From NCBI RefSeq assembly GCF_001280065.1, contig NZ_LGEA01000096.1, positions 62,001 to 126,000 of the forward strand: 64,000 nucleotides of DNA, given 5' to 3'. Position 1 is the stretch's first letter, and each line of letters starts with the position of its first letter. The translations under genes and the position numbers were made by a program. Below are positions 1-9,254 of this stretch, in pieces. The notes below the pieces were generated by a model. That model was not told the DNA's origin. It made no database searches and saw only the letters and a list, made by a program, of their open reading frames with translations. The DNA is from Streptomyces sp. NRRL B-1140 (lineage in GTDB: Bacteria; Actinomycetota; Actinomycetes; Streptomycetales; Streptomycetaceae).

Positions 1-3000
1 ATGCCGTCGATGGTCGCTGCGGCCATCAGCTCCATGAGGGACAGTTCGCAACCGAAGGTCTGCTCCAGGGCCACTTTCAGCTCGGCGCCCATCAGCGAGT
101 CCAGCCCGAGGTCGACCAGGTTGGCGGAAGGGTCCACGCGGTCCGGGGTGGTTTGCAGGATGTGCGCGGTGGCTTCGACGAGTGTCCCGGTGATCAGTTC
201 GAGGCGAGCCTGGTCACCTTCGGCGGCCTTGAGACGCTGGCGCAGGTCATGGGCTTGGGCACGTTGTACCCGGCTGCCCTGGTGGCCCAGTTGAGCGGAG
301 AACCTGGGCACGGTGAGCGCCGGGAGCAGGTGCGTGAGGCGTTCCCAGTCCATGACGCCGACGGCTGCATGACCCTCGGAACGGCTCAGATGCCGGTCGA
401 GTGCGGTCAGGGCCATGGCCGGAGTGATCAGCCCGATGCCGGAACGGGTGATGGTCTCGGTCATGTTCGTCCGCGCGACGTATCCGGTCTCGGAGATGCC
501 GCCCCAGGCCAGTGAGAGACCCGGCCGGCCCCGGTCGCGCCGTGAGCGCATCAGCGCTTCCATGTACAGGTTGGCGGCCGCGTAGGGCGCCTGGTGCTGG
601 TTGCCGACCAGAGCGGCGACGGAGGAGTAGGTGACGAAGAAGTCGAGGTCACGGTCCTCGGTGAGCGCGTGAAGGACCTCGGAGCCGCGCACCTTGGGCG
701 CCAGGACGGCGGCGAAACGCTTGGCGGTGAGGTCGGTCAGCGGGGCGTCGTCCAGGTGCATGGCGGCGTGCACGATGCCGCGCACCGGACGGCCGCGCCG
801 GTCCGCTTCCGTGATGACCGCCCGGACGGCCTCGCGCTCGGTGATGTCCGCCGCGTGCACCTGGGTGGTCACGCCGGCGCGTTCGAGGTCGGCGAGCAGG
901 CCCGCGGCTTCCGGAGCCTTGGCGCCGCGGCGGGAGACGAGGGCCAGGTGGCGGGCGCCCCGGGTGACCAGATGGCGGGCGGTCGTCGCGCCCAGCCCGC
1001 TCAGCCCGCCGGTCACCAGGTAGGTCGCGTCGGCGTCGAGGTGCGGCACCGGACGCGGGTCTTCTACGGCGATGGGCAGGCTGTCGGTGAAGGAGACCAC
1101 GACCTTGCCCAGATGGCGGGAGTGGCGCAGTGCGCTGAAAGCGTCACGGATGCGGGATGCCGGGTAGCTCTGGTGGGGCAGGGGCCGGTAGGTGCCGTCG
1201 GTGACGCGGTCTGTGAGCGTGCGAAAGGCGGCCGCGGCCTGTGCGGGGGCGTCCGCGATGAGCCGGGTGATGTCGACGCCGAAGTAGGCCAGGTTGTCCC
1301 GGAAGGGGCGCAGGAGCAGCGGGGAGTTGGCGTAGATGTCGCGCTTGCCCAGCTCGATGAACCGGCCGCCGGGCTTCAGGCATTCGAGGCTGCGCGCGAT
1401 GGCTTCGCCAGCTAGGGAGTTCAGGACGACGTCGACGCCCTGACCGTTGGTCAGTTCACGCACCCGGTGGCCGAAGGAGAGGTCGCGGGAGTTGCAGACC
1501 GCGTCGGCGCCCAGGGCATGCAGCAGGTCACGCTTGGCCGGGGTGCCCGCGGTGGCGATCACGCGGGCGCCGACGTTGCGGGCGTACATCAGGGCGGCCA
1601 GACCGATGCCCCCGGCGCCGCCGTGCACCAGCACCGTGTCACCGGCCCGCAGACGGGCGAGCGTTTCCAGGCTGTGCTGGACGGTGAGGTGGACGGCGGG
1701 CAGGGTCGCCGCCTGCTCGAAGGTCATGTGGTCGGGGATCCGGCCGGCCTGTTGGGTGCGTACGCGCACGTGGGAGGCGAAGGCGCCGTGGGCGAAGGCG
1801 AACACGCGGTCGCCCACCGACCAGTCGGTGACGTCCGGTCCGACGGCGGTGATGACGCCGGCGCACTCCAGGCCGAGGAGTGGTCCGGTGGGAGTGGCCG
1901 GCTCGGCGCCGGGTGGCAGCATGCCTTCGGCGAGCATCACGTCGCGGTAGTTGAGTGCGGCGGCCTTGACGCCCACGACCACCTCGCCCGCGCCGGGGCG
2001 TTCCGCCGCGTGCGGCGCCCAGGTCAGCTGGTGGCCCCGCCCGGGACGGCTCAGCTTCAGCCGGTAGGCGTCGTGGGGACCTGCCTGACGGGTGGCGGTA
2101 GGCAGGACTCGCACGCGAGGGGTGAAGCGCCCTTGGGCCTCCAGTACCACTTCGTCGTCCTCACCCGGTTCGAGGAGTTCGGCGAGGAGTCGTGCGGCGT
2201 CGGATGTGTGATCGCGGCAAGGGGAGAGGCTGATACGGCGTACGGTCACGGTGGGGTGCTCGTTGGCGATAACCCGGCCGATGCCCCATACCGCCGCGGC
2301 CCATGGGCTGGCGCCGGTGTCTGCGGGAACGGGGTGCAGACCGGTCGGCGGGGTGACCAGCCACAGCTCGGGGTCGGCCTGGCCCGCTGCGGCGACCGTG
2401 GCTGCCGCGGCTTTCACGGCACCAGCGGCCTTGGTGATGACGTCGGCGTCGTCTTGCTGTTGGTCGGGGCCGAGGAGCAGCACGATGCGTGGCGACGCCT
2501 GGTCGGTGAGCGATTCGGGCCACCTGTCCGTTGTGCCGGGCACGGAGGCGAGGGTGGCATCGGCTCCGGCGGCTGTGAGGGCCGTGGTCAAGGCGGTGCC
2601 CAGGGGCCTGCCGGCGGCGTCGGTGACGATCGTCCAGGGCTCGCCGGTCCGGAGAGCCGGCGCGTCGGTGACCGGTGGTTCGTTGTGCGCGTGGGCCGCC
2701 GGTGAGGTGCGCCTGCGGGCGAGGAGCAGGCAGTAGTCCTCCGCGGTTTCGGTGTGGCCGCTTCCGGTGTCGACGACGTCGTCGACACCGCACTCGGAGA
2801 GCAGAGGTCCCCACGCGGCTCGTGGTAGCAGGGGACTGGTGCGTAGCTGCTCGTCGGTGAAGGACCAGTACTCGGGCAGGAGTCCGAAGCAGGGGCCGAG
2901 GATCTCCTCGTCGTGGCTCTCCACTGCCAGCAGCTGTCCGCCGGTGTCGAGCAACTGGGCGAGGCGTGTGCAGGTCGCGCGCAGGTCCGTGGTGGCGTGC

Positions 3001-6000
3001 AGCACGTTCGCGGCCACGATCAGGTCGAAGGAGCCGGGCTGGAAGCCTTGTTCGGCCAAGTCGCTGTTGAGGTCGAGCGTGCGGAAGTCCAGGAAGTCGT
3101 AGTCAGCGAACCGGGCTTGCGCGCGGGGGAAGAAGGCCGCCGTGATGTCGGTGAAGGTGTAACGGGTCAGGTGCCGGGGGAGCACGGGGAGTAGCGCTGT
3201 GGTCAGGCCGCCGGTGCCGGCGCCGACCTCCAGGGTGCGCAGGGGACGGTCGGCCGGCCAGGTGCGCAGCGCTTCCTCCAGGACGAGGCGGGCGTAATGG
3301 CTGTGAGCGCGCATCTGCGGGGTGTCGGCGTAGAAGGCTTCCACCAGGTGGCGGTCGGCCTCGTTGAACAGCACGTCGCGGGCGTCGGTGCGGCCGGTGA
3401 GGATGTCGGTCAGATGGGTGCCGCAGCGGGAGTACAGGGCGATGGCGGTGATCCACTGGGGGAAGCGCTCCGCGCACTGTCGCAGGTGTGCTTCCGGGGC
3501 GGGTTCCGCTCCGGTGAGGTGCCAGCTGTCCTCTCCGGTGGCCTGGGCGGGCAGGTGCTCCAGGAGGCCGGCCCGGGTCGCGAGCCCGGCCAGCAGGCGC
3601 GCGTAGGGGACGTAGTGCGGTCGCAGTCCCGCTTCCAGCAGGTCGCGCAGCCGGAAGTGGTCCTTCCCCGGTAGGAGAGCGCCGAAGGCGGCGGCTGCGT
3701 AGTGCCCGGCCGTGGTCTTCACCATGGGTGCGAAGCGGCGGTAGTCGTCGGCCTGCTCCTCCTCGAAGGCGGCCCGAGCAGGGGCCGTGGCGGCCACTGT
3801 GCGCGCCGGGTCGGGCAAAGGCGCGGGAGTCGTGACCTGGGACCGGCCCGAGCGGGGCGCGTACCGCAGCACGGTCGCCAGTTCCTGCACCTCGTCCCGG
3901 GTGGAAACGACGTGCAGGCGGCAGCCCGACAGTTGGACGGCGATGGTGCCGTCCTCTTGGGTCACGGTCACATCGACGACGGCGTCCACCCCGGTGAGGT
4001 GGCGCAGTGTCACGTGGATCAGGCCGTCTGCCGGGGGACGCCGCCAAACGCGGGCGGACCCGATCGCGGTGGGCAGGAACATGCGGCCGCCGGCGACCTG
4101 GGCGAGGAGCGGGGCGGCTGCTTGGAGCGCGCCGTCGCAGATCACCGGGTGCGCCTCGAAGCCGGCGCCGTCCGATGTGGGCAGCGCGGGCAGGCGGTAG
4201 GTCGCGGTGGCCTCCGTGTCGGACACGTTCAGGCCGGTCAGGACCTGGAACGCCGGGCCGTACGACAGGCCCGCCCGGGCGGCGTGCTCGTAGTGCACGG
4301 CGGCCTCGACCACTGTGCCGTCGCCTCGGTGACCGAGCGGCGCCGGAGCGGGGACGGTGAGACGGCGGACGCGGCCTCGGGCGTGCGGTGTCCACTGCGC
4401 GGCGGCATCGGTGCGGGAAGCGATGAGCACGATGCCGTCCTCGACGGACAGCGACGTCTGGATCGACATCGAGGCCGGGTCGTCGGAGCGCGGCAGCGTC
4501 ATGGGCCTGAGCACATCGAGGTCGGTGACCTCACACCGTGTGCCCAGTCCGGCGCGGCCCGCCGCCAGCGCGGCCTCCAGGTAGGCGGTCGCCGGCATGA
4601 CGACGTTCGTCCCGACCTGGTGGTCGGCCAGCCAGGGCAGCCGGGTGCGGGTGAGCTGCTGGTGCCAGGTGGGCTCTGCGACAGCCGCCCGGCGGCCCAG
4701 CAGGGGATGCACCAGGGTTTTGTCCTGGGGGACGGTGACCCACCAGTCGGGCGTTCCGCTCCAGTGCCGCTCGCGCTGCCACGGGTACCCGGGCAGGGAC
4801 ACGACCTTGCCGGCCCGGGGGAAGCACTGTGCGCTGGTGGGGGCTCCGGCGGCGATGATTGCGGCGGTGGCGCGGCGCAGTGCGGTGGGGCCGTGGGTGT
4901 CGCGGCGCAGTGTGGTGTGTGCACCGGCGTGGCCGGGCAGCAGCCGTTTCAGGTAGGTGGACAGGACGGGGTGGGGGCCGACTTCGACGAAGTGGGTGCA
5001 GTTCTCGCCGGCCAGCGCTCGTACGGCGTCGGAGAACAGCACGGGTTCCCGCACGTTCTGCCACCAGTAGTCCGCGTCGAGCCGTTGCCCCGTCAGCAGC
5101 CTGCCCGTCACCGTGGAGGCGAACATCAAGCGGCCCTGGCGCGGGCGCAGAGTGCGCAGGTGGTCCGCGACTTCCTCGCGCACGGGCTCCATGTGCCGTG
5201 AGTGGAAGGCGTAGTCGAGGTCCAGGACGCGGAAGAACACATCGCGAGCCGTGAGCTGCCGGCCCAGTTCCGCCAGCGTGCCGGCGTCTCCTGCGATGGT
5301 GACGTCACCGGGACTGTTGACCCCGGCGATCTCAAGGCGTCCGTGGAAGGCCGCCAGCTCCTTGGTGGCTTCCTCGCGGCTCAGGCCGACCGCGGCCATA
5401 CGGCCACTGCCGGCCGTCGCCGCCTGCGCCCGGCTGCGCACCGCCACGACACGGCACGCCTGCTCCAGATCGAGACAGCCGGCGACGTACGCCGCGGCGA
5501 TCTCCCCGATGCTGTGGCCGACGACCGCGTCCGGCTCGATGCCCCGTGCCGACAAAAGCCGGACGAGCCCCACCTGCACGGCGAACAGCAATGGCTGAGC
5601 GATTTCGGTGTGCGCCAGATCCGGTGAACCGGCCGCGAGCCGTTGACGCACCGACCAGCTCAGATGAGGCCGCAGGCACGCGTCGACCTCGTCGATGGCG
5701 GAGGCGAAGACCGGCTCGTCCAGCAGGTCGGCACCCATGCCGGCCCACTGCGACCCGTTGCCGTCGAAGACAAACGCCACCCGGCCGGGGGCGGCTCGTA
5801 CGGCGTCGGCGGCCGCTTCGGGCTGCTCGCCTCCCGCGAGTTGCAGCAGGGCCTCGGCCGCCTGTGACGCATTCTCGGCCCAGACGCAGGCGGTGTGCTC
5901 ATGGCGGGTGCGGCGCTGCGTCGAGGTGTAGGCGACGTCGTAGAGGTCATCGTCAGCGAACTGGAGGTGCTCCGCCATCCGCTGGCTCGCCTGCGCGAGT

Positions 6001-7358
6001 GCGGCCGGCGTCCGGGCGGACACCACCACCGGCACTGCGCGTGGCCTGGGCTTCGGCCCGACATCGTCGGAGGGACAGACGGCCACGACGAGGTGGGCAT
6101 TGGCGCCGCCAAAACCGAACGAGTTCACCCCGGCCACGACCGCGCCGGGCCCGTCGAGCTGTTCCAGCCGCGTGACCGGCCGCACGTTCAGCTCGTCGAA
6201 GGGGATGGCGGGGTTGAGTCGTCCGGCGTGCAGGGTCGGTGGAATCCGGCGGTGCTTGAGGACCAGCAGGGCCTTGAACAGCCCCGACATGCCGGCGGCC
6301 GCTTCCGAATGACCGAGGTTGCTCTTCACCGACCCGATCGGAAGGGGGCCCCGGTTGCGGCCGACGCCCAGAGCCCGGCCGATCGCCTCGACCTCCAGGG
6401 GGTCCCCCGCCGGGGTGCCGGTACCGTGTGCCTCCAGGTAGGCGACGTCGTCGGGCACCAGCCCGGCCCTCTCGTACACCTGGCGCAGCAGCGCCTCCTG
6501 CGCGGCGCTGCTGGGGAGCGCCAGGCCGGGAGTACGGCCGTCGTTATTCACGCCGCTGGAAACGATCACCGCGTGGACGCGGTCGCCGTCGGCGCGGGCG
6601 TCGGCCAGCCGCTTGAGCAGGACCAGTCCGCCGCCTTCCGCGCGGGTGAAGCCATCGGCCTGTGCGGAGAAGGGGCGGCAACGGCCCGTCGGCGACAGCA
6701 TGGAGGCGTTGCAGAAGCCGGAGAAGATATGAGGGTTGAGGAGGACGGTGACACCGCCCGCGACGGCGACGCGAGCGTGCCCGCCCCGCAGGTGTTCGCA
6801 TGCCTGGTGCACGGCGGTCAGGGCGGAGGAACAGGCGGTGTCGACCGTCACGCTCTGCCCGTGCCAGTCGAAGTAGTGCGACAACCGGTTCGCGACGATG
6901 GCTCCCGCCATCCCCGACATGGTGTAGGCGTTCCCCGACTCCGGTGAGGCCGACTGCAGTTCGCCGTAATCACGGCTCGAGCAGCCGATGAACACCGCCG
7001 TGTCCGAGCCTTCCAGTGCTGCGGCAACGGCACCGGCGTCGTCCAGTGCTTCCACAGTCATCTCCAGCAGCAACCGCTGCTGCGGGTCCATCTGGGCCGC
7101 TTCCCTCGGCGAGATGCCGGTGAAAAAGGAGGTGTCGAATCCGGACACGTCGTCGAGGAATCCACCCGCCGCGGTGTACGACTGGCCCGGACGGCGGCTG
7201 GAGTCGACGAAGTCCGCGACCGGGAAGCGGTCCGGGGGTACCTCGGTCACCAGGTCGGCGCCGGTTGCCAGGGCGGCCCACAGGTCGTCCAGATGATGAA
7301 TCCCGCCGGGCAGCCGACAGGCGGAACCCACTACGGCAATGGCGTCCTCGGGCAGCAT
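1..7358 (-). CDS. Highly reducing type I polyketide synthase, single module (KS-AT-DH-MT-psiKR-ER-KR-ACP), C-terminus beyond left edge
   Basis: This multidomain enzyme builds a reduced, C-methylated polyketide chain. About 2,450 residues are visible, read leftward from the ATG at 7358; an in-frame TAA lies about 85 nt upstream and no other ATG or GTG intervenes. Domains seen in order: KS with TACSS (Cys176), EAHGTGT (His311) and NLGHSE; AT with GHSIGE (Ser616) and YAFHS (716-720), which points to malonyl-CoA; DH with His913 and Asp1075 in HPVICDGALQ; methyltransferase with the SAM motif EVGAGTGG (1377-1384); a structural KR carrying GIGRVIANEHP; ER with HGGAGGIGL (about 1912); KR with VTGGLSGLG (about 2115), an LDD motif and a Ser/Tyr pair; ACP with LGLDSL (Ser2421). 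No thioesterase is visible. The domain order matches fungal highly reducing PKSs and suggests iterative use. The product is unknown. The neighbouring SDR on the same strand may modify or release the product. Confidence 0.95.
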   Translation of the reverse strand, partial: MLPEDAIAVVGSACRLPGGIHHLDDLWAALATGADLVTEVPPDRFPVADFVDSSRRPGQSYTAAGGFLDDVSGFDTSFFTGISPREAAQMDPQQRLLLEMTVEALDDAGAVAAALEGSDTAVFIGCSSRDYGELQSASPESGNAYTMSGMAGAIVANRLSHYFDWHGQSVTVDTACSSALTAVHQACEHLRGGHARVAVAGGVTVLLNPHIFSGFCNASMLSPTGRCRPFSAQADGFTRAEGGGLVLLKRLADARADGDRVHAVIVSSGVNNDGRTPGLALPSSAAQEALLRQVYERAGLVPDDVAYLEAHGTGTPAGDPLEVEAIGRALGVGRNRGPLPIGSVKSNLGHSEAAAGMSGLFKALLVLKHRRIPPTLHAGRLNPAIPFDELNVRPVTRLEQLDGPGAVVAGVNSFGFGGANAHLVVAVCPSDDVGPKPRPRAVPVVVSARTPAALAQASQRMAEHLQFADDDLYDVAYTSTQRRTRHEHTACVWAENASQAAEALLQLAGGEQPEAAADAVRAAPGRVAFVFDGNGSQWAGMGADLLDEPVFASAIDEVDACLRPHLSWSVRQRLAAGSPDLAHTEIAQPLLFAVQVGLVRLLSARGIEPDAVVGHSIGEIAAAYVAGCLDLEQACRVVAVRSRAQAATAGSGRMAAVGLSREEATKELAAFHGRLEIAGVNSPGDVTIAGDAGTLAELGRQLTARDVFFRVLDLDYAFHSRHMEPVREEVADHLRTLRPRQGRLMFASTVTGRLLTGQRLDADYWWQNVREPVLFSDAVRALAGENCTHFVEVGPHPVLSTYLKRLLPGHAGAHTTLRRDTHGPTALRRATAAIIAAGAPTSAQCFPRAGKVVSLPGYPWQRERHWSGTPDWWVTVPQDKTLVHPLLGRRAAVAEPTWHQQLTRTRLPWLADHQVGTNVVMPATAYLEAALAAGRAGLGTRCEVTDLDVLRPMTLPRSDDPASMSIQTSLSVEDGIVLIASRTDAAAQWTPHARGRVRRLTVPAPAPLGHRGDGTVVEAAVHYEHAARAGLSYGPAFQVLTGLNVSDTEATATYRLPALPTSDGAGFEAHPVICDGALQAAAPLLAQVAGGRMFLPTAIGSARVWRRPPADGLIHVTLRHLTGVDAVVDVTVTQEDGTIAVQLSGCRLHVVSTRDEVQELATVLRYAPRSGRSQVTTPAPLPDPARTVAATAPARAAFEEEQADDYRRFAPMVKTTAGHYAAAAFGALLPGKDHFRLRDLLEAGLRPHYVPYARLLAGLATRAGLLEHLPAQATGEDSWHLTGAEPAPEAHLRQCAERFPQWITAIALYSRCGTHLTDILTGRTDARDVLFNEADRHLVEAFYADTPQMRAHSHYARLVLEEALRTWPADRPLRTLEVGAGTGGLTTALLPVLPRHLTRYTFTDITAAFFPRAQARFADYDFLDFRTLDLNSDLAEQGFQPGSFDLIVAANVLHATTDLRATCTRLAQLLDTGGQLLAVESHDEEILGPCFGLLPEYWSFTDEQLRTSPLLPRAAWGPLLSECGVDDVVDTGSGHTETAEDYCLLLARRRTSPAAHAHNEPPVTDAPALRTGEPWTIVTDAAGRPLGTALTTALTAAGADATLASVPGTTDRWPESLTDQASPRIVLLLGPDQQQDDADVITKAAGAVKAAAATVAAAGQADPELWLVTPPTGLHPVPADTGASPWAAAVWGIGRVIANEHPTVTVRRISLSPCRDHTSDAARLLAELLEPGEDDEVVLEAQGRFTPRVRVLPTATRQAGPHDAYRLKLSRPGRGHQLTWAPHAAERPGAGEVVVGVKAAALNYRDVMLAEGMLPPGAEPATPTGPLLGLECAGVITAVGPDVTDWSVGDRVFAFAHGAFASHVRVRTQQAGRIPDHMTFEQAATLPAVHLTVQHSLETLARLRAGDTVLVHGGAGGIGLAALMYARNVGARVIATAGTPAKRDLLHALGADAVCNSRDLSFGHRVRELTNGQGVDVVLNSLAGEAIARSLECLKPGGRFIELGKRDIYANSPLLLRPFRDNLAYFGVDITRLIADAPAQAAAAFRTLTDRVTDGTYRPLPHQSYPASRIRDAFSALRHSRHLGKVVVSFTDSLPIAVEDPRPVPHLDADATYLVTGGLSGLGATTARHLVTRGARHLALVSRRGAKAPEAAGLLADLERAGVTTQVHAADITEREAVRAVITEADRRGRPVRGIVHAAMHLDDAPLTDLTAKRFAAVLAPKVRGSEVLHALTEDRDLDFFVTYSSVAALVGNQHQAPYAAANLYMEALMRSRRDRGRPGLSLAWGGISETGYVARTNMTETITRSGIGLITPAMALTALDRHLSRSEGHAAVGVMDWERLTHLLPALTVPRFSAQLGHQGSRVQRAQAHDLRQRLKAAEGDQARLELITGTLVEATAHILQTTPDRVDPSANLVDLGLDSLMGAELKVALEQTFGCELSLMELMAAATIDG

Positions 7359-7462
7359 GGACGTACGCAGAGACAACGGTGCTCCAAGCAGAGACGGAGA
7401 GGTGGCGAGTCGGAGCGCTTACGTGTGGAGCAAGCCTCCAGAGCCGGTGCGAGTGCGGTGGG

Positions 7463-8602
7463 TCAGGAGGCACTCATGGCCGGGCTGCCGACCGAGCGGG
7501 TTTCGAACCCGAGCGCCCGCTTGAGGAACGGTGCCCCGAGTGGGGCGGGCTCGGGAAGGCCGGGGGTGGCGGTCAGGGTACGGGTGCGGTCGAAGGTGTG
7601 TTGAAGACGGCAGTAGCTGAGGAACCCGGTGAGATGCGTGGCGATGTACTGCTCGGCCGGTGTGGCGTCATCAAAGCGCTCCGCACACTCCAGCCGAAGA
7701 CCGGGGTAGTGGTCCTCGAAAGCGCTGAGCAGGTCTGCCAGCCGTGTGGGCGTGTGATGCACGATGTGGTAGGTGTGCACCGCAGCACGCTCATGAGGTG
7801 TGTCCTGTCCGATGCGGACCATCGCTTCCGTCGCGTAGCCGCTCGGCACGATGTTGAACGTTGCGGAGGAAGACGCCTCCAGCCTCAGCCGGACTTGTGC
7901 ACCGGAGGAACGTTCGGCAAGGGCCGGGATACCGGGGGCCCCGCCGCTGGCAACGGCCTCGATCATGCGCCCCAGCAGCGCCAGAGGGTGCCCGGCCGCA
8001 GTCTCCGGCAGCGGTCGGTCGCTGGCGACGACGCCGGGCCGCAGCACCACCGCCGGACGGCCATGACCAGCACTCCAACCGTGGACCAGTTGCTCCGCCT
8101 CGTACTTGGAGGCGTCGTAATGCGTCACGAATCCATGAGCGTCGGTGAGGTCGTCTTCGCGCACCACACCGGCGGGCCGGTCCCCGGCAACCGCCATCGT
8201 GCTCACGTGCACCAGGCGGCAGCCTGGCCGGGTCCGGTCGACGAAGGCGAGCACCTGGGCCGTACCGTGGGCATTCACCCGAAAGAGCCGGTCCCGCTCA
8301 CCCGCCAGCGCGATGTCGCCCGCACAGTGCCATACGGCATCGACCTGATCCGCCAGCCGTGTGTGCATCCCGGGCGACAACCCCAACCACGGCAGCGTCA
8401 CATCACCCGTGACGCATTGCAGCCGCCGCAGCGCATCGGCGCCCATATCGCCGTGCACGCTGACCGCCGCCACGACCCGTCGCCGCAGGGCGACAAGGTC
8501 ACCCCGGCCCAACGCGATCACACGCTGGTCCCGCGTCGTCAGCAGGGCATGGGCGATACGCGAACCTACGAACCCGGTGGCACCCGTAATCAAAACGGTC
8601 AC
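7463..8602 (-). CDS. Thioester-reductase-like SDR (NAD(P)-binding, extended type)
   Basis: This is an NAD(P)H-dependent oxidoreductase of the extended SDR/thioester reductase type. It opens with VTVLITGATGFVG, the Rossmann glycine motif, and has the catalytic YDASK (YxxxK) preceded by HVSTMAV, which supplies the serine. The protein is about 379 residues from the GTG at 8602. The frame stays open to 8677, but the extra 25 codons are AT-rich and give no SDR-like residues, so the GTG is preferred although it has no clear Shine-Dalgarno site; 8653 is another candidate. The gene ends about 105 nt before the PKS start on the same strand, so the two are probably co-transcribed. Family members reduce carrier-bound thioesters to aldehydes or alcohols, or reduce nearby ketones. 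A releasing or tailoring role for the PKS product is an inference from position. Confidence 0.8.
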   Translation of the reverse strand: MTVLITGATGFVGSRIAHALLTTRDQRVIALGRGDLVALRRRVVAAVSVHGDMGADALRRLQCVTGDVTLPWLGLSPGMHTRLADQVDAVWHCAGDIALAGERDRLFRVNAHGTAQVLAFVDRTRPGCRLVHVSTMAVAGDRPAGVVREDDLTDAHGFVTHYDASKYEAEQLVHGWSAGHGRPAVVLRPGVVASDRPLPETAAGHPLALLGRMIEAVASGGAPGIPALAERSSGAQVRLRLEASSSATFNIVPSGYATEAMVRIGQDTPHERAAVHTYHIVHHTPTRLADLLSAFEDHYPGLRLECAERFDDATPAEQYIATHLTGFLSYCRLQHTFDRTRTLTATPGLPEPAPLGAPFLKRALGFETRSVGSPAMSAS

Positions 8603-8748
8603 GGCGTCAGCATGGACGAATGCGTAAGAAAGATCAAAACGCAGAGTAATCATCCAAAAATACTGTCGAATTGGCATCGCATTGCTATCTGTCTCCGTTC
8701 ACGTGAGTTACAGCTTCAGCGTTCGGCCGTGTGCGGTGCCTTGTCTGT

Positions 8749-8875
8749 TCAGGATGCCGGGTGCAGGGCGCGGGAGAGACGTTCGGTGAGGCCGTCGATG
8801 CTGCGCGCGGCTATGGGTTCCATGAAGGTCAGGTCGTACCCGAGCACCCGGTGCAAGACGTCCCACCTGCTCCTG
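8749..8875 (-). pseudogene. C-terminal remnant of an unidentified gene
   Basis: The minus strand carries a short open segment that reads like a genuine protein tail, with GYDLTFMEP followed by IDGLTERLSRAL and a TGA at 8749-8751. No start codon or plausible N-terminal part lies upstream: beyond about 8875 the frame gives low-quality sequence, and a different coding signal appears on the opposite strand. I read it as the cut-off end of a gene once upstream of the SDR/PKS pair. The family was not recognised. It could also be a chance open frame. Confidence 0.3.
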
Positions 8876-9254
8876 CGCGAAGAACAGCTCCTCGGACGCT
8901 CCGCCGAATCCCCGGGCCACGTGGCCACACGGCTGACCGTGCTTCGCGCCGACCGTACAACCCTGGACCAGCAGACCGTCTACGGCCCGCGGGCCCCCCG
9001 CATGGGACGGACCCGCCGTACTGGGCCGCCACCGCGCGACAGGCCAACTCCTCCTCGTCACCCCCGACCTCGACCCGCCACCGGCACCCCTGCTCCTCGG
9101 CGACCCACTACGAGGGCACTGCGTGCTGTCGCCCCTCGCCGACGACGTTGCGCTCCTCGCCACCGCCGCCGCGCCAACCCTCGCCGGACTCCGTCAGCTC
9201 CTCGATGAGGCCCGCACCCATGCCGATGGCACCAGGCGGCCCGCGTCCCAGTGA
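8870..9254 (+). pseudogene. Frameshifted remnant of an unidentified gene
   Basis: Two plus-strand frames join into one protein-like reading. The first part (about 8870-8980) reads HLLLREEQLLGRS and on to LTVLRADRTTLDQQTVYG. A shift to another frame then gives AVLGRHRATGQLLLVTPDL and on to LAGLRQLLDEARTHADG, ending at a TGA at 9252-9254. Both parts have strongly G/C-rich third positions in those frames only, which supports past coding. There is no credible start codon at the left end, where the minus-strand remnant abuts. I did not recognise the family. The picture fits a truncated, frameshifted gene near the IS element; a sequencing error at about 8980 would also explain the shift. Confidence 0.4.

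Noticed and set aside
594..2705. Long plus-strand open frames across the left end
   Set aside because: They lie opposite the PKS, whose domains are unbroken on the minus strand with active-site motifs; the plus-strand frames are shadows of GC-rich coding.
7265..9208. Plus-strand open frame of about 650 codons over the SDR gene
   Set aside because: The SDR motifs GATGFVG and YDASK are on the minus strand. Only the right-hand end of this frame looks coding, and that part is reported as a remnant.
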